From Liolophura sinensis (Eukaryota; Mollusca; Polyplacophora; Chitonida; Chitonidae), in NCBI RefSeq assembly GCF_032854445.1, contig NC_088295.1, forward strand, positions 11,087,385 through 11,151,384: DNA of 64,000 nucleotides. Reading direction: 5' to 3'. A program made the position numbers and the translations under genes. Numbering within the stretch: the first letter of the stretch is position 1; each line of letters begins with the position of its first letter. The notes beneath the pieces were generated by a model that saw only the letters and a list, made by a program, of their open reading frames with translations, was not told the DNA's origin and ran no database searches. Positions 38,181 through 51,879 of this stretch are shown here, one piece after another.

Positions 38181-38889
38181 ATTTTCTTACATATGTGTTC
38201 AACGGTACAACTTTGATGCCTTTGGGATGAATGAATGTGACAAACATTTCATTAGGTGAGTGGCCTTAGCTTTAAATGGTAATTGACACACCGGCATTAT
38301 ATATGGTGTCTTCTTTGTTATCCATTGTATAGACAGTGCATGCTAGAGGATGAAATATCAAGATTTGTCAGCTCGAGGGAAGTGATATTCTACGAGAATC
38401 CCCGATATGCGCTATGTTTTGTTACACCGACAAATCATGGTACTTACTGAGTTGGTTCTTCAAGCTCACGAATTTATACACTGGTGGCTGAGTTAGCCAT
38501 CGGCCTGCTGTTACATTACAAACAAGCAGACGTCAGAGATGTACACAAAGGGAGGTAACAGCAGTGGAATAAGCGCACATCATCGTTGTATATTAACACG
38601 CCATCTTTGTCTATTTCCTTGTGAACGTGGAATATTACTTTGTGAGCGTGACGTTGATTTGCTTGAGTGTACATCATATTTTGCTAATATCATGTGACGT
38701 GTATTGACCAGTGGAAGCGAAGAATCACCCCATATAATAAATTCACCTAGAGTCTTCCTGTTGTTGTGAGGTATACACATGCCAGAGTTGTCGATGACGA
38801 AAGGAGACAGTCAGAAAGACACTAGCAGGTTTTCGCCGGACAAGGATGTCTACAAGGGGACTCCATGGTGTTGTCGAAATAATTCCTTT

Positions 38890-40300
38890 AAACGCAGTCT
38901 TCAAAATGATCCAGTCATTCCGATTAAATGGGTTTGTCCTGAATGCTAGCATGGAAGCAATAAGCCATGTATGAATGACGTAATGACAGTAAACAATAAA
39001 CATAAAAAGCATGAGAAGGACGAACTGGCCCCTTGAAAATACCAAAAGACTACGAGTTGAAAACGAAACTTGTTTTCTGCTTAATATTATATATTTATTT
39101 TCTTGAGATCTATACCCATGTTGAGACTAAAAAAAGAAAATCAGGCATCTATCTTAATAGATGTAATGCAGTGTTGTAGTGCCCCCCCCCCCCTCATCTG
39201 CACATTTTCCTTTTTCTTAAATATACACATACGCTAAATATATTATTATATTGTAAAAACTTTGTGTTGTCTGGATTTGATGAACTAACGCATTTTGGTT
39301 GCTTACTGTATTGGAAGTTGCTTTAAATAATGCTTCTAGATACTGATAATTAACCACTGTGACATTGAGAGAACTAAATGGATAAGGTTTATGTAGTTTT
39401 GGACTGTACACAAAATACTAAGTCACAAAGTATGGAAGCCCGTTATGTTCGTATTGTGTCACTACTTTGACTAAAATGTAAGTTTGAACTGTAATAAATA
39501 TTTTCGTCACTCACCGGACGTTGATTTCGGAAGGAACAACGTGGCTTTGCCTTCTCTGCTTCTTTACTGGAAATATTGCTGTTGCAGGTAATTCCAGAGG
39601 GAGTCCATATATGATGTCCTGTACATCCAGGGGCTTGTGTATGAGCTGCCTCATTCCCTGATATATATATCCGGTGTTACATAGATACAGTTTGCTTTAA
39701 TCTCAAAAAGTAGCTTTTCAAAATTGGACACTGCAAGTCCATCTTTCAGATGTGAAAGTCGAATCACAGAATCACATAGTAACTTTAGAGAAATTCTCCT
39801 TGAATTTCTGAGGCACACAGCGCCTGTAAGTGAATGGTGAATGGTGTGTGCGTTTGAAGTTTTCTTCAGTGTTAGTATTATTAGGAGAAATCAAAAACTA
39901 CCGCAGCATTGGTTACACATCTGGCTCTACTTTTGGACATTAGCCGTATACCTACACTAAATACTATGGCTCTAGTAGGAGCTGTTCCCAAATCTGAGGA
40001 ATCCATTCATTGCTGATGTCTCCAGAGAGAAAGTTCATCTAAAACTAAATAGTGTGCGTACAAACAGGCTGACCAAGCTTTGATATGTCTTGACACTGTT
40101 TCTCCAAGTCTTTGTAACGGTGATAATGGGATATCAAACTGTTCTTCGATTTCCAACCTTCTCCAAGCCGCAGAGCTAGGAAAAGAATTGAACATAGAGT
40201 GCTACAGGAACATATCAAATGCCAGAGTCGAAGTCCATTTATCTTCCGTTTGTACCTGTGACTGTACTTTTTATGAAGACCCTTTTTATGGGACTTTTTG
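38890..40300 (+). repeat. Direct repeat family, copy c
   Basis: This copy shares the 'catgagaagga' to 'gaaacttgtttt' block with copy b, and the 'tagagaaattc' block near 39,790 with b near 37,600. It contains a 13-base poly-C run near 39,182. The overlapping frames at 40,007-40,350 on both strands look like chance open frames. Confidence 0.65.
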
Positions 40301-40449
40301 CGTTTGATTCTTGGAACCTGAATTCTCAAAACAGATCTGGGATTGCCCACAGAGTGAGCGTTGTGAATTTATTCCAAAATTCACATGTGCTTTCTTATAT
40401 GAAATATTTACTAAAACGTGGGCAACAAAATGGAAACAATAAAATTTGA

Positions 40450-41909
40450 AGACTTTTTGTGCTGTGTGAATACGTGTGTTAAGTTATTCAATTTCATAAG
40501 CTTGTATCCAGTGTCATGTTAAGTTTACCTCTAATCCATACAATGTTACAGACCGTGTATTGGCGGCTGAAAGCTTACAGTGTATGCATATTGTTGCACA
40601 GTTGTCTGGAAGTGTAAATAGCTCGTGACGTTATTACGGGCATTGTGATCACGGGTTTTGTGATACGACTGCATAATCGTTCACCTCCCGCCTTTATACA
40701 CTCGCAGGATGTCTACAAATAAAGTGAACACTGTGCAGAAGGCTGTATAATGGAAACACATTAGAACATGTGTGGCTGTTCAATCAGAGTTGACATCACA
40801 TATAAAACGTTATTTCAGGGGGAAAATAGCTAGATGTCAGATTACCCAGATCACCTCGGCTGTCCACAGACAAGTGTAATCGTCTGTCTGCGCTCAGTCT
40901 TTGGTTCGATAATAGGCCCATCAGGGAGAAAATGATAAAACTTTTCTTGGATGACAAATGCATACCCTGTCAAAAACAATAACCTCTATAAACCATTACC
41001 TATGTATTATTAGTTATTTTCGTCTTGAAATATCAGGCCTTTTCCCGTGGAACCAATTATACTGCTCTTACTGAAAGGCATTTTTTCAAGCAATCTATAT
41101 CGCCCCTTGTGCTAATATGTTTTAGGGAACAACTGGAATGGTTTTATTTATATTTAGTTCTTTTGTTCCCATGTAAATCGATAAAAGCCGAGTGGCATGT
41201 TGAGTTGCGTGAACGCCGTTGAAATCTAGATTAAAGGTACTAATTATAGTATGTAGGACGGAAGTACAGAGAAGCCGAGCGATATTTGTGATGTAAAATA
41301 CAATAAGAGCCTGGCTGAGATAGCTAAATCGACAACAATATCTCTCAGGTTTCAGAATGAAGTCCATTTGCCCAAAGCCGCACAAAAATACAGACAACAA
41401 CAAAATATTAAGTGACCAAATCAATATGTTTATGTGTAACAGAAACATGGTATTGTATCAGACAGATCTAGTTTACTGCACGAATTAACCTGTCAAAGGG
41501 TATATCGCTACTGTCCTGTCTCCAGCACGCATTAGATATATAGTCACACCACAGTACCCCAGGTTTCTTGGAGTAAGCTAATACTTCTTCCCATTCAAAA
41601 GCCTAGATGGAAAGGATGTGGCGTGATCTGTCATGACAGTGAGGTATACTAAGCAGGTCAGTATTGTTGACAACAAAACAATGAAGTTTTTCGGTTGCAT
41701 GGGGACAAAAATTCAACCTTTTGCCATGGGCCCAAGCAATTGTGTTGTTGATCCTTTTTGACAACCGTAACCCCAAATTTATTGCGTGATAAAAATACAA
41801 GATTATCTCATTAGACTATGGCTCGTCTCTGCGCTTCTTTGAAAATATATAACTCCAAATTGCCATATTTAGTAATGCCAATAAAACTCATGGTATTACT
41901 GATGGAAAG
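40450..41909. other. No recognised feature
   Basis: Unique-looking sequence. The minus-strand frame at 41,122-41,448 (108 residues, hydrophobic start) has no recognised domain or support from neighbours. Confidence 0.45.
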
Positions 41910-42170
41910 GAGCTAGTGATGGCCCAGTGGTTCTAGCCCTAGATCACACTAATCGTAGGTTTAATTTTATTTTCGGACACATTTTCAAGATTTCCTTGGT
42001 TTCTGTGTTTTCCAGGCGTTGTGAAAATTAGAAGTCGACAGTGTAAGCTCTTCTGGAGATCTTACGTGACGTTCTCTAGGCATCGTTTGAATTCGGTCAG
42101 TTGAGGCATTTCAGCAACTTACCTGATCGGTTTACTCCGGGCAACCCGGTTTCCTCCGGATAAGGCATGC
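41910..42170 (+). mobile_element. Candidate SINE with a related core
   Basis: 'gatggcccagtggttctagc' resembles an A box and 'cccggtttcctccggataag' resembles the family 1 core. There is no clear tail or target duplication. Confidence 0.35.
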
Positions 42171-42275
42171 GCATTACACAGCAATGCTTTGCTGGACACT
42201 ACATACCCAGACATTTACATTAAGCCTGTCTGAATCACCACCCTTGTTACACGACAACGACTATGACGTAAGGCG

Positions 42276-42453
42276 GGGGCCTCCGTGGCTCAGTTGGTTA
42301 GCGCTCATGCTGGCTTGGTTTTCAGCAGCCTGCGGATGGTCTTGGGTTTCCTCCGGGCTCAGCCCGGTTTCCTCCCACCATAATGCTGGTCGCCGTCGTA
42401 TAAGTGAAATATTCTTGAGTACGGCGTAAAACACCAATCAAATAAATAAATAA
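42276..42453 (+). mobile_element. Internally deleted SINE (family 1)
   Basis: It has a full head (ggggcctccgtggctcagtt) and full tail, but the stretch between 'gttagcgc' and 'tcatgctggctt' is missing. The target duplication atgacgtaaggc at 42,263-42,274 and 42,454-42,465 is perfect, so the deletion was probably present in the source or arose after insertion. It is a recent copy. Confidence 0.93.
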
Positions 42454-42465
42454 ATGACGTAAGGC

Positions 42466-45032
42466 TGAATAAGTTTTTGAGGCGTGAAACTACGAGAAGT
42501 GGGATATCGCCTATTAAAGCAAGTAGTATGTAGGATATATGTCACTACAACGACAAATATTCTCTTAATAACAGAATGTAAAAAACATGATATCACTTTC
42601 CGAAATTCGCGGAAATGTCGAGAAATCTTGAATGAAATAGCTTAAGCTTGAGTTGTCTTGTAATTAGGGTCTGGATTTTAAAATTTCCAAATGAATCTCA
42701 AACAGCGTTTTGTCCTTCCATTTAAAGTTATAAAATTACAATCTGCCTTAAAGCTAGATCTTAAACTAAAGCTGACGAATCTTTTACTGATAGCCCTTAA
42801 CCATTTTCTTAGGCCCCACCAATCCACAGGTTACCCCTAAAAACGCACCTTTGAAAAAGGAGAGTGACCTCAAGGGAGGAAATTTGGTGCGAGCATATTA
42901 AGAGCACAAAACCTCCCGAAATAACACCAGGCCTGTTGAATTATACTGCTTTGATGATTGATTGTTACAGAGTAAAGCAGTTTACCCCACAAAGTGGTAC
43001 GGTTAAATGAATTAATCTCTCGTAAGATGAAACCCATGTATACTTAAATGCTGCGGAAACGCCAATCAATCAATCAAAACAATCTGCGTGTTTGTACGTT
43101 TATGCAATGTAACATATAATCAAAGTGCAATAAACCTTATCTGATTATGTAAACTGAAGCTTTCAGTTATAACAGGAGAAAAAAATCAGTTGACATACAT
43201 GTATATGATCACTATTAAATGTTTCTCCTGTTGACAGCACCTTTGGTTTTGCTGTGATGCTGTAAATGGCTTGAAGATTACAACGGTGTTAAAAACATTC
43301 CATAGGCTTGAGATGCTTGACGTTGTGAAAAGTATTGTGGAAAATGTTCAGTCTTGGCATTACCTAAATCTGTCTGTTTTCACCAATCAGCCCAGAAATG
43401 CCAGACTCCCGTCTGAAATGAAACTCGAGTTAACGTCAACAACGATAAACATTAAAGGGAAGAATATGTGATAAGAATAATGTAGGCTATTTGGAGCAGA
43501 GCATCTCTGATATGCACGCTGTGAAGCGGGTAAGTAGCGACCCATTTCAGTTCATGCAAACAAATTTGCAGGATAATGAAATAAATGATGTAATTCTTAA
43601 ATAGTCGTTACAAAGTTTATTGCAATGTTAAGTTGATTGTTACAGAAGCGATCATGAAATCTAGTTGGAAGCAGCCCTGGGCTTCGTGTCTGCAAGTAGG
43701 CGAATCTTAACGTAAGAGCATTTTGTGTGGTGTGTACGATGTGTTGTGTGAGCTTGTACGGTGGTGACCTTGCATGGTGGTGACTTTATGTAATGTACGG
43801 CGTCCTGCCACGCGTGACCTCTCTGATGGCTATGAATCACCAAACCGGACTTCTCTTGTTTTCAAATGATTTAGTGTGGTAACATTACTCTTAAATAAGA
43901 TCACAACACATAAATAGTCCCAATCGAGTTTGCGAGGCCGTGAACTCTCCACAATCCGGACAATCACAAACACACACCTATGTAGGACTGACGGCGCCCG
44001 TTCATACATGTATATGGTTGTGACTACTTCACGGCATAATGTATACATCCAGTTATATGGCAAATACCTTGAAATACAAATGGCCATACAAATGGTGCTA
44101 AGATCTTGGTGCAGTGTTCGTGTGATAACGTGATGGTGTGGTTGTGTGGTCGTGTCTACAAGGTTTCCAGGCGCGAAGTAAAACTTTCTCATGGCGACAA
44201 TGATCTTAAGCATAACTCTCGGGTTCTCTGTTTTTTTCCTTCCAGAAAATCAACCGCCAGTGCATAAGTCAAAAATTCTCAAATAAGCCATTGAACAACA
44301 ATGAAACAGCTAATAAACATAGTTATAAAGTGAGACCTAATACTGTGTAGAGAGTCTCGAACATCATTTTCTGCACCAACTGACTTAATACCGAGTGTCT
44401 CAGGTGATAAGAGTTCCTATCATTATTGTCTTTTGTCCGTAAATGTTTCTAGCACTTTTCGCTCAGTGGCCAGAATCGGTTTATATTGGTTAACCAGTCC
44501 AAGTACTCGTCCCCGAAGGCTCTCTTTTTTTCTGATGCACCAGCGTTGAGCTGAAAATCAATAAATCGGACGAGACTTTAGTGACACGGTCCTATGTATC
44601 GAATGTTTGGCGCAGTTTTTACACAGCATGGACAATAACGTTATTTATAAATGACACCGGGATGAAATTTGATAGACCATGTTAGGTGGACTGTTTGGAG
44701 GTCTGGAAGGTGTTGGACTGAAGCGAATGCCATCACTAGTTCCGGCTGTACACCTTACACTTCATGGATATGGGTACATTAAGTACAGGAAGAGAAATCA
44801 GCTACATCCCGACAAGTGAACAAAATTTTTTGCCCATTTCTTGCTTTCTGTCTCCAAAAGTGTACAGTCACAAATGGGTCTATTTAATTATTTTAAAATC
44901 ACTTAAGATTGCAAAAGAAGCTTGAGTATTTCAATCCAGGCCTCAGTGGAACGGTTGTAGGTTTCACGATGGCACGTGTGATATATATTTAGAGTTGAAA
45001 TGGTTTAGTCGTTACAAAGACAAATCAGTTGG
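42466..45032. other. No recognised feature
   Basis: Short frames on both strands (43,271-43,471; 43,830-44,213). A GT-rich stretch at 43,720-43,790 has 'ggtggtgac' repeats. A SINE-like tail 'aacgccaatcaatcaatcaa' ends near 43,078. Confidence 0.45.
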
Positions 45033-45395
45033 CAATGTTAAATATTGGGTGAGCATCACGACACCTTTCCACAGATGACAATGTTAAACATTGGGTGAGC
45101 ATCACGACACCTTTCCACAGATGACAATGTTAAACATTGGGTGAGCATCACGACACCTTTCCACAGATGACAATGTTAAACATTGGGTGAGCATCACGAC
45201 ACCTTTCCACAGATGACAATGTTAAATATTGAGTAAACATCCCGCCACCTTTTCCACAGCTGACAATGTTAAACATTGAGTGAACATCCCGCCATCCTTA
45301 CCACAGATGACAATGTTAAATATTGAGTAAACATCCCGCCACCTTTTCCACAGCTGACAATGTTAAACATTGGGTGAACATCCCGCCTTTAGTCG
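45033..45395 (+). repeat. 46-47 bp minisatellite, eight copies
   Basis: 'caatgttaaa' recurs at 45,033, 45,079, 45,125, 45,171, 45,217, 45,264, 45,311 and 45,358. The first units are nearly identical (46 bp). The last three are a 47-bp variant with 'catcccgccacc'. Confidence 0.95.
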
Positions 45396-45730
45396 ACGTT
45401 AGAATTTAAAACTTTCGGAATGTATTTTCGTCAAAGCGTTAGCTCAGTGGGAAAGAAATTTTGCTTTTTGACACGTTGTGTGTTAAAGCAATTCGCCATT
45501 GATCATCTGTTTAGTTCCCAAGGTATTTACATAGGTATCTGTGATTGATTGACTGAAGTTGACTTTGATTGACTCCGTACATATATTTCTACGACTGTGG
45601 TCAATAAAGCCGGACACCGGAGTGTCCAGAGAAACAAACTGCAAAGAGAGAGAGCTGAACGTGCATGTCGCAATGGCATTTCCAGCTAAACTCATGGGAG
45701 TCCAGTTCCATGACCCTATATGTTCAATAG

Positions 45731-45960
45731 GGGGCCTCCCTGGCCAAGGGTATTAGCACGTGTGGCCCAGTAACCCAGGAGCCTCTCACCTATGCGGTCG
45801 CTGTTAGCGCATGCTGGCTCCCTCTCCAGCCGAACGTGGGAAGGTCTGTCAGTAACCTTTGGATGGTCGTGCTTCCCCTGGGCTCTGCCCGGTTTCCCCT
45901 CACCATAATGCTGGCCGCTGTTTTATAAGTGAAATATTGATGAGTACGGCGTGAAACATG
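45731..45960 (+). mobile_element. SINE (family 1), diverged and tail-less
   Basis: The head ggggcctccctggccaaggg through 'gatgagtacggcgtgaaaca' is present, but the (AAAT)n tail is missing or degraded. No clear target duplication. Older than the 42,276 copy. Confidence 0.85.
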
Positions 45961-48798
45961 CGTTTTATTAACGCAACTGCATAGAAATCCAGCGCTTGGG
46001 TAGAAGTGAATAAGTAGTTCCTTGTAGGGAGTTATATGTTCAAATTGTCAAAAAGAGTTTTGAAGGAAACTTTTCATATGTTTGAGCAAACTAAGCACGT
46101 TTTTGTCTGATTGACGTCTTTGCATAACTGTATGTTTAAACAGTAACACTAGTAATAAAGTCTATATGAATGCTATTGTCAAGCCTGTCATTCCCAATAC
46201 CTACATAATACAGCGATATCTTGGCTATGGCAGGAAATAAACGTAAGGTCAAATGATTATTTTCACCAGACGTCCCTCGGGAATTAGAATGACATTTTGG
46301 CTCTATCTCTATTTGGAGAGATTACCTGTCAGATATTACAATTTGACTCTTGTCACTTTCGGGTCAGCTGGATGATATTTTCCAGGTCTTGTGACATTCA
46401 AACGAATGAATCAGAAGAACTGAACAGGAAGAACATATATAGATATGAATTCTGAAACAAGCGTTCACTGGGACGATGGTCATGCATTACACGTGACAAC
46501 AATGACAGTCGACTGTTCAGAAAACGGAATTATTCATCAGCGGTTAAAATCCGTTAACACTAGATCAGGCACAACAACACGACATTAATGTTTACAACAT
46601 TATGACATATTGCGTTAGACACCGACACACCTTGAAAAGGCATACCACAGAAGGTGGTGAAATTTTAATATAATGCCAAAAATATTGATATTAACATAAA
46701 ATCTGTCACTGGTAAAGACGCCTGTCAGTTCCATTGGTAATTTGTCAGTCAAGTGTTTTTTTGAAAGTGTTTCGGTATGTTGACATTTAAGGTAATATTT
46801 TGAAATTAACACCACTGCTTTTTTTTAAAGCTAATTCTAAAAATTTACAGGAACAGTGAGAATAAAACTTGACGCAAATTCACAAGAAGCCGCTTTTCAT
46901 CGGTAATACGTGTGACCATTTGTCAACTATCACACTGTCTATATAACAGTGAGTTATATCATCCTAACAAATATAACCAATGAAATTAGGAATACGAAAA
47001 CGCATAGTTTTTATGTGTCGTGGCAGTTGTAGTTGAATGATGGTATGTTATGCTCCATTACGTATTAGGCTGATCAGATACTGCCATTGTGCTTCAACAA
47101 TTCATGTGTATCAAGTACTGCATTCAGTCATAAAATATACTGGTGAACAGATTACAAACACTGTTCCCGATATAACATTGGGATCGAGACTTATTTACTG
47201 ACATATTGATCACACCTTTGCAGAAATAGATTGATTTCACATAACTTTTCGCTAAATATTATGTTGTTTATAAAAAAAAACAACAGTTCCACATCTTGAT
47301 CAAGCGATGTACGAATTTAATTATTTTAGATTAATAGTGTTTAAAACTATTTATTACGCAATTGTATATATTCGGTTTTGTGAATTTGGCGCAGATCAAT
47401 ATTAAGATTATAAAATTAAACCGTTAAGTTCCACACAACTGTCAAAATACAGGAAAAAATAACTAAAATTAGATACAATGTAAAAATCAATGTTTCTAGG
47501 AAATACAGTGCAAATGCAGATAGAATGCAACAAATTTGTCCAAGCTCTGGTTTCTCTGTTGAAAGATAAAGCTTTTCTTGGAATTTAGGAAAAGAAGCAC
47601 CACTGCTTTCAAGAGTAACAATTTTATTACTGGTCCCTCCATTTTCGCGGAAAGGCTACGTACAACGTGTCGTACAATGTGTACTTGTCGTGTGAGAAAC
47701 CTTATTTTCTTTTATTGGCTTCTCAAACATGAAGGCCAAGAGGCAAATTTTGCGTTGTTCAGCAGAGTAACATTAGTCAATTGCCGTTAGTGTCGTGACA
47801 TTTACTTGACCGCTTCATGAAGTCAGTATTTTTACGTCATGAATTCTAAAGGGAATTTTATGAAACAATAGATGGACTGTTACAGCAATTTTTTTGAAGC
47901 ACCAGACATTGTTACGGGATAAATCAATATAGGCTTTTCAGTATGGCAATTCCAGTACTTTGTAGAATAAGGGACAGGGTTGTTATAACACGAAATAAGT
48001 GCAGAAAAATGGAACGGGGACGAATAGGGGTGTTACAGCCCTATTGTGTCATGTGAATGATGAACAATGTTAGGCAACCTTTGTTGACATAAATTTACGG
48101 ATCACCTATCTCACCCTTTTCCACAGGCACCAGTGACACCTCTTTCCATTAGGAACTTCTCAGTTCACAAACATTCAGATTTTCAATCTTTTTTGTCAAT
48201 CCTCCACTCTAAATTACTTTTTATAACCCTTTTTCAGACGCCCTTGTTATAGTAAACGTGATCAAAAATAGTTGCCCAACATTTTGACAGGTCATATGAT
48301 ACAGTTGGACTTAACGATAAAAGTGTTCGAAATCTGCCTTATTGGCAGCTATGACTACTTGATTTCCGTCTGTACCGTCTAACCCTTTCTTTCGGGTTAC
48401 AAACGCATTATGTATTAAACGTATTATTTTCTTACTTTTTAGTGAAAATCGATACACTGAGAAAGACGGTGTTTTAGACGCCTAGTTCCACGCATAAAAA
48501 TTTCAGCGGAGAGTAGAATGTCCAGCTGATTAAGTGTTATTACATAGGCTGCATTGGAATTGACCATGGCCAAGAACGTCTGTCATAACACAGACGTACA
48601 CGTAGCAAGTCTTTCACAGAACGGAACTGTACGTTTACTGACTGAGCTGAAAGATTCTCACAAAGTTCCACACAGCTTTGTAGCCGTGCCTAATTGTAAC
48701 AGGGCGTTGCATAGCAATGCAGCGACTGACTACTGTTCTGTACTCACATGAGATTGTCACACAGCAGACCTCAGCTGCTTCGCATTACCACTTGGTTT
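45961..48798. other. No recognised feature
   Basis: No gene, RNA or named repeat found. Frames are at most about 70 residues. Confidence 0.45.
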
Positions 48799-49036
48799 AG
48801 GGTCATTCTGAATAGTGCCACATTGTCCAGAGATACTATGTACCGTTTTGTTCAGAGTCATTCTGTGCCATATTTCGGAGCTATTCTGTACCGCAATGTC
48901 CAGAGTCATTCTGTGCCTTATTATCCAGAGTCATTCTGTGCCTTATTATCCAGGGTCATTCTGTATCACACTGACCAGAGTCATTCTGTACCATTCTATC
49001 CAGAGTCATTCTTTATCATACAGTGCAGATTCATTT
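48799..49036 (+). repeat. 25-bp minisatellite
   Basis: The unit is cagagtcattctgt plus about 11 bases. Exact 25-bp steps at 48,901, 48,926 and 48,951; more diverged units on both sides. Two open frames run through it (48,748-49,075), which is expected for a stop-free short repeat. Confidence 0.9.
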
Positions 49037-49075
49037 TTTACGGTTAGTGCACGTGCTTGCTGGGTGTTGTATTGA

Positions 49076-51190
49076 TCACTTTTACAAGTACTGCCTCAAA
49101 CAATCTTCTTGAAACGTCTGCATTCATAAAATAATGTTATATAATGTTGTGTAATACACCGTTCTATGAGATATATTTTAAATTTGTGTCTATATTTGTT
49201 TTCTTCCCTTCTTCCGTCTATGTGTGTTGCTATATGGATTCCAGGTTTAAAACAAAGTAAGTATTACCCTGTTTGAAAGATCATGATTTTAGAGGATTGA
49301 GTTTATTGGTTGTCTCAGGTACAAGGCTCTACATTACCTCAGTTCATAGCACTGGCCGTTGACCGAGCCACAAATCTGCCTCAGATTAAGTCATACTTAG
49401 TCTTAACTAAGTGTTGTTTCTAAATTTGTGAACTACAATCAATATAAAATTTTAAATTTTGCCATAAATGTCCAAGTCAGTTTTTATGGTTAATGTTGCT
49501 TAAGAATAGTGCTTTCTCCAGCAGGTTTCTTAGGTATTTTATACTTGGTGAAGTGTAGTCATTTCCCCACGGCACCGCTTGAATTTCCCCAAATGATTAA
49601 CATGACCGCCGTTACACAGTTCGTCGTAATAGACCAAACATATATTGTCTATCTGTGTCCACAGCTTTGGTGATCTTGTTAGAGTCCTTGCATGGGCGGA
49701 TCCAGTCATTTATGTTACTTTGATGAGATCAACGATCAGTTGATTCTTAATCCTGTTAAATACAATCAGTTCAAAGTAACGGATGGAATTCTGAGTGCAT
49801 GGTCAAATGCAAGAAATAAATGACATTCTCTTACGTCTCTAAAGACCAAGTAAAATAATATTCGATATCACTGACAGAACTCAAACAAAGTAAAGTAGTA
49901 TTCAGTGTCATTGACAGAGTCTAAAAAGAAGTAAAGGCGCAATAAATGTTAATGTCTGATGGCAAAGAGAACATGGCAGGTGGTAACAGCGATGGTTGTG
50001 CTTTACAGCTTGTGTTGGCTCAGGCGGCAGAAAAACATAATCTTTATAAGGGTCCTGTCAGTTTCTCTTTACATTATGGCAGAAACTGATGGTGCTAAAT
50101 GACACAAATCGTCAGCCTGTTTTTAACGCCAAAACGTGACCCGTCGAATGAGGTCTGCATCAATTCTGCGGCATCTTCAAAGGTCAGCCTTCTTGCAAAC
50201 GGCTATTCACACCATTTAAGAACTTTCTTACTGTTAGAAGTATTGTGAGCACCTGCTTTATCCGGGTTCCTTCTCGTTTATTATAAGATAAACATTTAAT
50301 CAAAAGAACGGTGAATAATAAAACACTGGGATTCTTTAGGAATCCTCCTCGTGTAAATATTGAGGTAAAGAGTGAAAAGAAAAGCTGACAATGTAGCTGT
50401 GCAGGCTGGGCGAATGTAAATGCATAAACTAGTGAATGTTACTCCTATTCCGAGAGCTTACTCGCCCCTCCATCCAAGGCCACTACCTCATTTCCGACAA
50501 GAACAACAAAAAATAAAACAAAAAGACAGAATACAAATCATATTTGGTAGAATACGTCATCAGTTTTTATAATTTCTTTTGAACATTGCACAAACTAACG
50601 TATTTGGAAAATCTATATATAAAAATGCGACCGAGAAGAATGGATCTCATCTCCAGAAGAATGGTGCCATGTTTAGGAATGGAGCTCTGTGATATATTAT
50701 GAAATCCTGTGTCATTTCATTAACCTTCTAGATCTGTCATTAAACGCTCGATTGGCCAAAAGTCAATGTTGAAAAGACATGTCAGTAAAGATGTGAGAGT
50801 TTCAATGTCAATGGTTTGTCTTTACTCTTCAAGTTAGCCGTGATATTCAACGTGATATTTTCAAGACTGTAGGTGATGACATTTGTAACGTTTATTTATG
50901 CAAGGAACAGAACTGGCTAGAGACCTACGGGTGGCCAGTAACAGATAAACCACAAGATGGGCAGAAATGTGTTATTAGGTCATTCAGTCAAAATGACAAA
51001 TTTATTGAGATTAAGATATTAAACCCAAAGTAAAATGTCTTATGAATTCATTATTTGTAATGAATTTATGTTAAAACAATTATAACCCTCAAAGGTCGGG
51101 GCGAAAAAACGCCAGAAAGCCTCACTCCACCGAGAGCCTCTGATCAATTTATGGGAAAACAGACTTGATATTTATTTAGGAATAGGCTTT
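49076..51190. other. No recognised feature
   Basis: Apart from the short duplication at 49,848-49,925, I see no feature in this AT-rich stretch. Confidence 0.45.
49848..49925 (+). repeat. Short direct duplication, two copies
   Basis: 'agtaaa(a/g)taatattc' then 'at(a)tca(c/t)tgacagaactcaaa'-like segments repeat once, about 40 bp apart. Confidence 0.6.
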
Positions 51191-51200
51191 CAAAGACAAT

Positions 51201-51545
51201 ATACCGGCCAGTTGGTAGAGCGTCCGCTTCGGGAGCGGTAGATCCAGGATCAATCCTGGGTCGAGTCACACCTAAGACTTTAAAAGAGGAAGTTGTAACT
51301 TCCTCGCTTGGCGTTCAGCATGAAGATGATAGTGCAACGACTGGTTCACCCGTATCAGTATAATGGCTCGGGCGGGGCGGTTTACTTGCCTTCGGTTAGT
51401 CGTCTCAGTGAAGCAGCACTAGATATCCGTCCTGCAACAAGGACGTACATTACATACACCTTAAGGATTCCTTCGTCGGCATATGACTGAAAAATTGTTG
51501 AGCACGACGTTAAACCCCAATCCCTCACTCACTCACTCACTCACT
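51201..51545 (+). mobile_element. Full-length tRNA-derived SINE (family 2, TCAC tail)
   Basis: The head 'ccagttggtagagcgtccgc' through 'gatcaatcctgggtcgagtc' carries A and B boxes of a tRNA-like promoter. The 3' end 'gagcacgacgttaaacccca' is followed by (TCAC)n. The flanks caaagacaat (51,191-51,200) and caaacacaat (51,546-51,555) match 9 of 10 as a target duplication. The 60-residue open frame at 51,308-51,490 lies inside and is not a gene. Confidence 0.88.
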
Positions 51546-51879
51546 CAAACACAATAAAAAAATTATTACTATGCGATATTGCATGAATAACCAACCCATG
51601 AAGCATACATATTCTTGACTCCTCCGAGTTAAAAGGCATGGGAAAATATTACGAAATAAACTCATATCCTTTCAACCATTAAAGTGCAACATCACAATGC
51701 CGGATAATAAACGAATTACAAATATTTGGAAAATATCGGGGCTAGCATCCCAGAAAATTTCTAACATTAGGGGAATACAGACTGATCATTATACACTAGA
51801 ATCTGTCTTATTAATACGTTTTCCATATCGGTGAACAATAACATAAAAGTAAAAAAACACACGATATTTACAGGTGTCA

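Noticed and set aside
43830-44213. 127-residue minus-strand frame overlapping a plus-strand frame
   Set aside because: No domain, no splice context and no second copy; consistent with chance.
48748-49075. Repeat-rich frames ending near 49,075
   Set aside because: They are produced by a 25-bp minisatellite; the period is not a multiple of three, so no repeated peptide is preserved.
51204-51275. Possible tRNA gene
   Set aside because: It is the promoter head of the TCAC-tailed SINE, flanked by that element's target duplication.
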